Assembly: GCF_026151205.1 (NCBI RefSeq)
Contig: NC_087077.1
Location: 5,976,483 to 6,040,482 of the forward strand
DNA length: 64,000 bases
Reading direction: 5' to 3'
DNA from: Bolinopsis microptera
Taxonomy: Eukaryota; Ctenophora; Tentaculata; Lobata; Bolinopsidae
The notes under the pieces are model-generated. The model had not been told where the DNA came from and did no database searches. It was given only the letters and a program-made list of their open reading frames with translations. The position numbers were made by a program, and so were the translations under genes. Positions 22,285-32,700 of the stretch are shown here, one piece after another. The stretch's first letter is position 1. Every line of letters begins with the position of its first letter.

Positions 22285-23080
22285 GGCCCAAAATATTTTC
22301 CGGTTTTTTCTAAGTCCGCACCTACCATGCCACTCGATACACTATTCTGTATTCTGGACTCAAGGTTTCCCCCGGTAATGCAATCTCGGAAGGCAGGCCT
22401 CCCCTTTGCAACACGAGCTCGGAAGCGGGAGCTCTCGATACAGGAGGTACGTCTCGAGAACGACTCGGACCGAAAACTTCTAAGTTAAAATTTTTCGAAG
22501 TTTTTCTGAAAACCACTTTTTTCCACGATTCAGGCTACCCTGTTCATTATTAGCCGAAAATATTTTTCCGGTTTTTCGAAGTCCCCACCTACCCCTCGAT
22601 ACACAATTCTGGACTCGAGGTTTCCCCTGGTAATGTGATCACGGAAGGCAGGCCTCCCCTTGGCAACACGAGCTCGGAAGCGGGAGCTCTCGATACAGGA
22701 GGTACGTCTCGAGAACGACTCGGACCGAAAACTTCTAAGTTAAAATTTTTCGAAGTTTTTCTGAAAACCACTTTTTTCCACGATTCAGGCTACCCTGTTC
22801 ATTATTAGCCGAAAATATTTTTTCGGTTTTTCGAAGTCCCCACCTACCCCTCGATACACAATTCTGGACTCGATGTTTCCCCTGGTAATGTGATCACGGA
22901 AGGCAAGCCTCCCCTTTGCAACACGAGCTCGGAAGCGGGAGCTCTCGATACAGGAGGTACGTCTCGACAACGACTCGGACCGAAAACTTCTAAGTTAAAA
23001 TTTTTCGAAGTTTTTCTGAAAACCACTTTTTTCCACAATTCAGGCTACCCTGTTCATTATTAGCCGAAAATATTTTTTTG
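22285..23080. repeat. ~255-bp tandem repeat, three copies
   Basis: Units begin at the GCCGAAAATATTTTT-type block near 22290, 22555, 22812 and 23064. Each contains GGACTCGAGGTTTCCCC, GGAAGGCAGGCCTCCCC, CGGAAGCGGGAGCTCTCG and CGACTCGGACCGAAAAC. Short minus-strand frames (MVFRKTSKNFNLEVFGPSRS) repeat with the unit and are not genes. The same repeat recurs at 33130-33690. Confidence 0.9.
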
Positions 23081-23217
23081 ATTTTTTTTTGGTAAAAAAA
23101 AACTGAAATCCGGCAAATTTTTTTCCAGCCGGAGCCGGAACCGGAACCGGATTTTGAAGCCGGATATCCGGCCGGAACCGGATTCAGCCGGATTTCCGGT
23201 CGGTTCCTAACCCTGAT

Positions 23218-23290
23218 CATGAGCCGGAATTATTGTTATTATGTATAATATATATATCCGGCCAAGCACCTTTCAAACTACTTACTTTAG
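23218..23290. repeat. Right half of the poly-C repeat interrupted by the hAT-like insertion
   Basis: Continues CATGAGCCGGAAT, an AT run and TCCGGCCAAGCACCTTT, matching 45354-45410 in the related uninterrupted copy. Confidence 0.75.
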
Positions 23291-23549
23291 CAGCCGGATT
23301 AGATAGGGGGCCAACGGCATAAAATTGAGAATTTAAAATAAACAGAACCCAATTTTTTACAAAATTTACTAGTAAACGGACGAAATAATTTAAATAAAAT
23401 ATTCATCTAGAATCTAAATATCATTTCGAACACCTAAAAGATAATTGTTTGCCTTTTTATCGTATTTCGACCTTCAACAATTTTACAGATCGAACACAAG
23501 CTTGTATAAATTTTGTAAAATATTGTGTTTTTCAAATATAATAATATCA

Positions 23550-23657
23550 TAATTTTGGTACTAAACGTTTTGCCTTTCCAAGCTAAAAACAATCCAGTAA
23601 AGATGTTTCCAAAGTTTATTAAGTTTTAAATTTCGTGCATATCACTACTATTTCCAG
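23550..23657. repeat. Dispersed repeat abutting the CEP192 acceptor (partner 38160-38260)
   Basis: Shares TTTGGTACTAAACGTTTTGC and CTTTCCAAGCTAAAAAC with the segment at 38166-38250. The acceptor of the next exon lies about 60 bp further on. Confidence 0.6.
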
Positions 23658-23796
23658 AACATTGGACGACAAGGAAAATGTTGACACAAACAGCAATGTG
23701 ATAGTTTCTAGTGAAACAACTTTGAACTTGTGGAAGTACATTGTTCCTCCCCATCCTGGCGAGCTTGAAGAGGACAGCTTCATTGTCGATAACATG
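23658..23796 (+). CDS. CEP192: CEP192-like exon (N-terminal)
   Basis: Acceptor TATTTCCAG, donor GTATGC. Enters with the last base of a codon and leaves in phase 0. Encodes [20 protein letters not shown] then a Trp/Pro-containing segment ending VDNM. Confidence 0.75.
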
Positions 23797-26700
23797 GTAT
23801 GCATTCAAGGAATTTTAACATCATTTGGATTAGTTGTTCTTCTTACATGTATAATTATTAAGGGTAGTTGGTAGTCTTATGAATTGAAGGCTCAGTTTAA
23901 CAACCAATGATACATTTTGCAGGCGTATAACCTAGATGGAAGCACACCAAATGATGTAGATCAAAGAGAATTCTCTGAAAAGATGGCTGAAGATCTGGCC
24001 AGCCTAAATATACTGGCTAAGGAATTGAATGTTGAGGCATCTATTACAGAAAATTCAGAATTCCCTCAAAGAATATGCGAACAATTTTCACCTATACCTG
24101 GATACATTGTTACAGAAAATAATGTCATAATGCGAAGACATTCGTCAACAAACTGCCAAAAAATGGTTGCAAATGCAGATAAGGAAGATGCAGATGGTAT
24201 CAGGAAAATGTTAAGTGCACCTCCTTCAATGACTATCATGGATGAACCAAAACAAGCACATAACGACCTGGATGCAGAGGTGGCTGCATTGACCTCAAAA
24301 AATGCTGTCGATTTCTTTGATTACATAGAGGTCGAGGAAGATCTCGTTAATGAATCGTTTTCTAAATACTTTCTTCAAGAGGATATCATAACATCTCAAG
24401 ATATACCCAATATTAACAAGGAAACAGAAGATAAGATTGATCAAATGGCCCTTCAAATGAGCAAGCCTATGGATCAATTGTTGGGATCCGATCGCGATAG
24501 TCCCATTGATAATGTTTTGTTGCAAGGTCATGGTTCAAAAAATGCATATGAATTAGAGTTCGATACTAAAAACAGTGCTCGTTACTCCCTTGGATCTCTG
24601 AACACTGTAACTTATATTGATCCAGAGAATTCTATGACTACTGAAGCTCTCCAAACTCCTGGGCATGTTGACGAAACCGAGTTTGATGTACCTAGTGACG
24701 AGGAGTCATATGATGAAGATGAGGAACTAGAAGACAATATGCCTTCTGAGCTTAAATTGAAAGAACAGATAAAATAGCATTAATGAAGATAACTCGAGTT
24801 CAGAGAAGTTTGATTATGTGTCAAGTGAAGAGGAGTTAGACACTGGCAATGTTAATTTGGAAACTGATTGTGTGTCAAGTGATGAAAACAATTTGAGCAC
24901 AGTGAACTGTGATGACGGAAATATGGCTCCAGATACTGACCATGGTGAAGTTGAGAGACATCCATCATTCAATAATAGTCTTGAAATTATGCACCATCAT
25001 TCGATTCTCGACAGGATACTTAAAGATGACTTTGCCCCTCGAAACAAATTGTCATCTCTCCCAGCTATACCCTAGAGCAACCTTGTGCTGTGGGTATAAC
25101 AAAGAAATTTCCTGTTATGATAGAAAACAAAACTGATCTATGGGTCCAGTGCAGTATATCAGTTGATGAAGTCGGAAAGATGAATGGCTTTAGTTCCCAA
25201 AACCGTCTGATAATTCCCCCCCTTGCAAAGGAGAGTTTGCCCGTATGCCTGTCTGCTAAACAAGACGGTCTGTGTCTGGGGACCGTGGAGGTGACTGTAA
25301 ATTCTGTGATAAGTGGCATGTTACATGAACAACACCATAGCTGCAAAATAACTGCCATTGCTGAGCTACCTGGCCTCAGCATGCTTCCCAAACAAATACA
25401 ATTCAACATCCAAGTAGAAAACAAAGAGGCGTCGTACGAGCTTAAAAATGCTTCAGACTATGAACTGCCTTTGAAAGTTGTGCTTCATTCTGAAGGCCTG
25501 GATGAAGTCTTCTCGCTTTCCGATCCTATGTCAAAGTACCCTACTGCTGTCTTTGCACTTATCCTACCGCCTCACCAGCTATTTGTTGGGCACATCGAGT
25601 TCTGCCCTTACGAACAATACAGCGTTTGTGAAGGTAATTAGTGGGGTTAGTGGGGATAAGTAGGATTAGTGGGGTTAGTGGGATTAGTGGGGTTAGTGGG
25701 ATTAGTGGGGTGAGTGGAATTAGTGGGATTAGTGGGGTTGGTGGAGTTGGTGGGGTTGGTGGGGTTAGTGGGGTTAGTGGGGTTAGTGGGATTAGTGGGG
25801 TTAGTGGGATTAGTGGGGATAAGTAGGATTAGTGGGGTTAGTGGAATTAGTGGGATTAGTGGGGGTTAGTGCGGTAAGTGGGGATAAGTAGGATTAGTGG
25901 GATTAGTGGGATTAGTAGGATTAGTGGGATTAGTGGGATTAGTGGGGTTAGTGGGATTAGTGGGAGTAGTGGGCTTAGTGGGCTTAGTGGGATTAGTGGG
26001 ATTAGTGGGATTAGTGGGATTAGTGGGATTAGTGGGGTTAGTGGGGTTAGTGGGATTAGGATATTGAATTATGCAGCTAAACTGAATGAAAAAGGAAAGT
26101 TATATATATATATAATGTATCATAAAGGTGATATTATGTTACGTAAAAATTAAGGGTGAAATGTGCAATTGCTATCTCGCTGGGTATCAAGTGTTGTATT
26201 ACACACAGCATATTACACAAAATGACTTACATCCCTATTTCATGAACTATACATATATATTATATCATATCATGACTCTCCTCACTTTACAGCCAGTTTG
26301 AGAGTGTACGTGGATAGTCCTAACGGCGCACTGCTAGCAGAGACTGATGTTTTGGGAACAGTTGGTCATTATAAAGTGAGGATACCCACAGACAAACACT
26401 CTCTTTCTTTCCATTCCAGCCCAGGGGACCCACTCACCACTGACATCACCTTAATTAACACAGGTATAAATATTACAATTTTAAGGTTTGAAACTTCAAA
26501 TCTTTCTTCATCATGCCGAGTATGTAACTTGTATGATGAAGACTCATCTCTTATAAACTATACCCTTCATTAACTTAATCGCTCATGGACGACTTAATAG
26601 TTATGTAATCGAAGCTGTGCAGTATGAATTCAGTTTATAAGATGTGTATGTAACGATGTAACTCTGCAGGCAACATGGCCACCACAATTACTCTCGATGT

Positions 26701-29700
26701 GACGCGCCCCTTTTCTGTATCTCCTCCTTTTATTGGCTCCTTGGTTCCGGGAGAGGAGGCTACCTGCCAGGTGAGCACTAGTGGGGTTAGTGGGAGAGGA
26801 GGCTACCTGCCAGGTGAGCAGTAGTGGGGTTAGTGGGAGAGGAGGCTACCTGCCAGGTGAGCACTAGTGGGGTTAGTGGGAGATGAGGCTACCTGCCAGG
26901 TGAGTACTAGTGGGGTTAGTGGGAGAGGAGGCTACCTGCCAGGTGAGTACTAGTGGGGTTAGTGGGAGAGGAGGCTACCTGCCAGGTGAGCACTAGTGGG
27001 GTTAGTGGGAGATGAGGCTACCTGCCAGGTGAGCACTAGTGGGGTTAGTGGGAGAGGAGGCTACCTGCCAGGTGAGCACTAGTGGGGTTAGTGGGAGAGG
27101 AGGCTACCTGCCAGGTGAGCACTAGTGGGGTTAGTGGGAGAGGAGGCTACCTGCCAGGTGAGCACTAGTGGGGTTAGTGGGAGAGGAGGCTACCTGCCAG
27201 GTGAGCACTAGTGGGGTTAGTGGGAGAGGAGGCTACCTGCCAGGTGAGCAGTAGTGGGGTTAGTGGGAGAGGAGGCTACCTGCCAGGTGAGCACTAGTGG
27301 GGTTAGTGGGAGAGGAGGCTACCTGCCAGGTGAGCACTAGTGGGGTTAGTGGGAGAGGAGGCTACCTGCCAGGTGAGCACTAGTGGGGTTAGTGGGAGAG
27401 GAGGCTACCTGCCAGGTGAGCACTAGTGGGGTTAGTGGGAGAGGAGGCTACCTGCCAGGTGAGCACTAGTGGGGTTAGTGGGAGAGGAGGCTACCTGCCA
27501 GGTGAGCACTAGTGAGGTTAGTGGGAGAGGAGGCTACCTGCCAGGTGAGCACTAGTGGGGTTAGTGGGAGAGGAGGCTACCTGCCAGGTGAGCACTAGTG
27601 GGGTTAGTGGGAGAGGAGGCTACCTGCCAGGTGAGCACTAGTGGGGTTAGTGGAAGAGGAGGCTACCTGACAGGTGAGCACTAGTGGGGTTAGTGGGAGA
27701 GGAGGCTACCTGCCAGGTGAGCACTAGTGGGGTTAGTGGGAGAGGAGGCTACCTGCCAGGTGAGCACTAGTGGGGTTAGTGGGAGATGAGGCTACCTGCC
27801 AGGTGAGCTGTAGTGGGGTTAGTGGGAGAGGAGGCTACCTGCCAGGTGAGCACTAGTGGGGTTAGTGGGAGAGGAGGCTACCTGCCAGGTGAGCACTAGT
27901 GGGGTTAGTGGGAGAGGAGGCTACCTGCCAGGTGAGCACTAGTGGGGTTAGTGGGAGAGGAGGCTACCTGCCAGGTGAGCACTAGTGGGGTTAGTGGGAG
28001 AGGAGGCTACCTGCCAGGTGAGCACTAGTGGGGTTAGTGGGAGAGGAGGCTACCTGCCAGGTGAGCACTAGTGGGGTTAGTGGGAGAGGAGGCTACCTGC
28101 CAGGTGAGCACTAGTGGGGTTAGTGGGAGAGGAGGCTACCTGCCAGGTGAGCAGTAGTGGGGTTAGTGGGAGAGGAGGCTACCTGCCAGGTGAGCACTAG
28201 TGAGGTTAGTGGGAGAGTAGGCTACCTGCCAGGTGAGCACTAGTGAGGTTAGTGGGAGAGGAGGCTACCTGCCAGGTGAGCACTAGTGAGGTTAGTGGGA
28301 GAGGAGGCTACCTGCCAGGTGAGCTGTAGTGGGGTTAGTGGGAGAGGAGGCTACCTGCCAGGTGAGCTGTAGTGGGGTTAGTGGGAGAGGAGGCTACCTG
28401 CCAGGTGAGCTGTAGTGGGGTTAGTGGGAGAGGAGGCTACCCGCCAGGTGAGCTGTAGTGGGGTTAATGGGAGAGGAGGCTACCTGCCGGGTGAGCACTA
28501 GTGGGGTTAGTGGGAGAGGAGGCTACCTGCCAGGTGAGCAGTAGTGGGGTTAGTGGGAGAGGAGGCTACCTGCCAGGTGAGCACTAGTGGGGTTAGTGGG
28601 AGAGGAGGCTACCTGCCAGGTGAGCAGTAGTGGGGTTAGTGGGAGAGGAGGCTACCTGCCAGGTGAGCAGTAGTGGGGTTAGTGGGAGAGGAGGCTACGC
28701 CAGGTGAGCACTAGTGGGGTTAGTGGGAGAGGAGGCTACCTGCCAGGTGAGCATTCCGGGAGAGGAGGCTACCTGCCAGGTGAGCACTCTCCACAACACA
28801 ATAAACTCTCGTCACTTATTCTCAGTTTGAGATGTTGGAATAACTACAACATGGGATAACATGGTCACATTTACTACTTTCTTTTTATATTTCTCCTTTT
28901 TCTTTTTTGAGAGAGGCTGGATGGCTCCCCACTGTAACACATCTAAATTGTCAGGTGTCCTATTTCCCAGTGGTAACGGAGCACGTGACTGGGCTGCTCA
29001 CCCTCAGTCTGGAGGCAGATTCTGTTGTTTACCAGGTATCAAGCCTTAAAAAATAATATTTTATTTCTTAGTAATGGACAAATTTTCAACAAAGTGCTTA
29101 AATTTGTGTTTCACTGTGAGCACTAGTTAGTGGGAGGCTACCTGTCAGGTTCCTAAATCCACAGACTGTCTGCATAACTCGGCCAATTTCAGCCTCTTAT
29201 GTTTTGTCGATAACTCGGATAATAAGCTTTTTTTGGAGATCAACTATAATAAATTTTATACAATTTTGGCCACTGAAAATGTTGTGCAAACCAATAAATA
29301 GCTGAAGGCACTTTGCGTCTTGGAAACTTATTAGGACTGTAACTATAAAATGAATATGTGATAAGTGCGCTATAGGAACCGACCTAATATTCGACTGAGT
29401 CCGCTTCCAGCCCGATATATTATGGACACGTTCATTGAAATTTGAGGATATTGGTAAATTTAAAAAATAGCGTTTTCAACGATAGTGGCTTAATTTTAGC
29501 ATCTAATAATCTAGCAAGTTCAGAAGTTTTTATAGTGTGACAATGTTAGCATCTCACTGCTGGCCGAATTTAAGCGATATCTTATCATCTGATAAAGATA
29601 TCATTATGTGACAAAGTTTACCTAGAGGATGAGACGATTATCCTAACCATGGAGGGTTTTTATAGTTTTATAGTGCGACAAATTTTACCTCATCGTGTCA

Positions 29701-32700
29701 TTTAATAGGGCTACTAACAATGAACGTGTGCATATATAATTATACAGTACTTCTCGATTCCTGATTGTTGATTTAGCTATTTAGGAACGTTTATTCAAAA
29801 TGTTTTGCACTACACAACTACAAGGTACCGATCGAAGGACGGAGCACAAAGAACAAATCAAACGTTGCAAATACCACGTGTCCCTATTCGCTGCTGACCA
29901 GTAAAAGTATTGTTAACTTTGGGGGATCTGAGATTGGTTAGTCAAATTAACAGTCTCTACTCTCTTTTACAGAATAGATTCCGCGATCAGTTCAACTTGT
30001 ACAAATAATGAATTCTAGTTTTCATAACACGCTTCGACGATACAACATACCCCAAAAAGATGAATACAGTAACCCCGATTTACCACGGAGTTTGGGGAAA
30101 GGAAACATCAGCGGTAAATCGGATTTCGCGGTAAATCGGGGTTTTGTTTGTTTACATTATGCATGTTAAGCCCTATTTGGGGGAAATGAGATGGCTGCGG
30201 TATATCGAGGTTGCAGTAAATCGGGGCGCGGTAAACACTTATACTATGCACCTTATAAATCTAATTATATAACTACCAGCCTATCATACTAAATTCATAA
30301 GAGACCCACTATGTTGCACACTTACAGTCATGTTATGGAAACATAGAGGTAGCCTAGTTCATAATTATTAAATTAGAATTATTAAACTAATTAAAATTGA
30401 CCAGGCAGACAGAAGGAAGACACTATAGTGCTACAGAACGATTCACCCACTGAGTTAATGTGTCTGGTGCTGAGAGTGATCAGTCCTAGCCGCTCATTCT
30501 ACATCCTCAACGACAACTCCATAACGTTTACACATTTCTCGTTTATTTTTATAATAGTGGATTAGTTGGTATGTTTGTAATATATATTTAAACGTAACTT
30601 TTGAATATTTAACATCACGTACTATCTGATTTGCAGGTTAAGCTGTGATATGGTGTTACCAGCAGGGACCTCTCAGACGCTCAAGTTGGGTTACACACCA
30701 CTACACAGCCAACAGCATGTGGGCGAGTTGCTCGTTAAAACCAAGAAGAATAACCTTTCCTTTAATATTTCTCTATCTGGGCACGGTGGTCTTAGTAAGG
30801 TACAGTCCCTAATTGTTATGATTTTACGTTATGATGCAACCTCAGGTGGTAATCCTAAACTAAATAAACATGATATAACTCTAACTCCTGCAGATAACTA
30901 TGATGCAACCTCAGGTGGTAATCCTAAACTAACTAAACATGATATAACTGTAACTCCTGCAGATAACTATGATGTAACCTCAGGTGGTAATCCTAAACTA
31001 ACTAAACATGATATAACTCTAACTCCTGCAGATAACTATGATGTAACCTCAGGTGTCAATCCTAAACTAACTAAACATGATATAACTCTAACTCCTGCAG
31101 ATAACTATGATGTAACCTCAGGTGGTAATCCTAAACTAACTAAACATGATATAACTCTAACTCCTGCAGATAACTATGATGTAACCTCAGGTGGTAATCC
31201 TAAACTAACTAAACATGATATAACTCTAACTCCTGTAGATAACTATGATGTAACCTCAGGTGGTAATCCTAAACTAACTAAACATGATATAACTCTAACT
31301 CCTGCAGATAACTATGATGTAACCTCAGGTGGTAATCCTAAACTAACTAAACATGATATAACTCTAACTCCTGCAGATAACTATGATGTAACCTCAGGTG
31401 TCAATCCTAAACTAACTAAACATGATATAACTCTAACTCCTGCAGATAACTATGATTTAACCTCAGGTGGTAATCCTAAACGCACAACAGAGCTCCTCCC
31501 GTCTCTGGGTAGACATGGGAGACATCTGCCCAAACACTCGCAACACCGCGCGTATCACCCTTAACAACACCGGCTCCAGGGCAGCCTTCGTATCAGGAGT
31601 TCTAGAAGACGAGGAGGGGTACCCCTTACCCTCCACTCTGGCCTGGATCAACCCCACCACTTTTGTGATCCCAGATAACACTACACGTGAATTGTACGTG
31701 ATCTACGAGGCAGGGGCTGATAAAGAGGCGGGAGTGAGCAGGATAGCTCTCCTCAAGTTGTACTGTGGTGACGAGATCTCCAGGAGGAGGTTCTGCAACG
31801 TTCTCAACATTCTTGACAGGTATTTTACTTTTACAAAATTAAGTTACCTAAGGTTTATCGGGAGGGGGGGTGGACTGATTTGTTAACAAGGGTCGAATGT
31901 GTCCATCATAAATCATAATAATGCTCTATGCTTCAGGCCGGTGGAAGATCAGGACCTCCCGTTTGACCCTGCTGTGGAGTACCTGACACCAGGTGAAATG
32001 AAGAGAGAGGGTGAGCTGAAAGTACCTCATCTCATGCAGGCCGATATGGCCTTGGAGAGAAAGCTCTTCGGAAGTGGACTATATCAACTCTTTATCAGGT
32101 TAGCTAATTTGGTTACGCCTGGGGGCAAAATGGAAGAATTTACCTGCTTACAAGTATATCCATCTGTTCCTACATCCCTCCTGTTCCTACATCCCTCCTG
32201 TTCCTACATCCCTCCTGTTCCTACATCCCTCCTGTTCCTACATCTTTCCTGTACCTACATCCCTCCCGTTCCTACATCCCTCCTGTTCCTACATATCTCC
32301 TGTTCCTACATCCCTCCTGTTCCTACATCCCTCCTGTTCCTACATTCCTCCTGTTGCTACATCCCGCCTATTCCTACATCACTCCTGTTCCTACATCCCT
32401 CCCGTTCCTACATCCCTCCTGTTTTTACATCCCTCATGTTCCTACATCCTCCTGTTCCTACATCTTTCCTGTACCTACATCCCTCCCGTTCCTACATCCC
32501 TCCTGTTCCTACATATCTCCTGTTCCTACATCCCGCCCTCCTGTTCCTACATCCCTCCTGTTCCTACATCCCTCCTGTTGCTACATCCCTCCTATTCCTA
32601 CATCACTCCTGTTCCTACATCCCTCCCGTTCCTACATCCCTCCTGTTTTTACATCCCTCATGTTCCTACATCCCTCCTGTACCTACATCCTTCCCGTTCC

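Larger units (their letters stand above)
15210..23209. mobile_element. hAT-like composite insertion, 8,000 bp
   Basis: Exact 15-bp terminal inverted repeats TAGGAACCGACCGGA / TCCGGTCGGTTCCTA lie at 15210 and 23209, flanked by the 8-bp duplication ACCCTGAT (15202-15209 and 23210-23217). Subterminal regions at both ends are rich in CCGG-containing short repeats. An 8-bp TSD and TAGG termini fit the hAT superfamily. A related empty site at 45330-45400 supports the boundaries. Inside are a BED-finger remnant, a full-length minus-strand LINE and a ~255-bp tandem repeat. No complete transposase is present, so it is non-autonomous. Confidence 0.87.

Noticed and set aside
25641-26153. Gly-Ile-Ser repeat proteins in the plus strand
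   Set aside because: They are intron sequence of the CEP192-like gene, made of 9-mers.
29374-29390. Another terminus of the 8-kb hAT-like family (TAGGAACCGACC)
   Set aside because: Only 12 bases match and no matching inverse end with an 8-bp duplication was found nearby.
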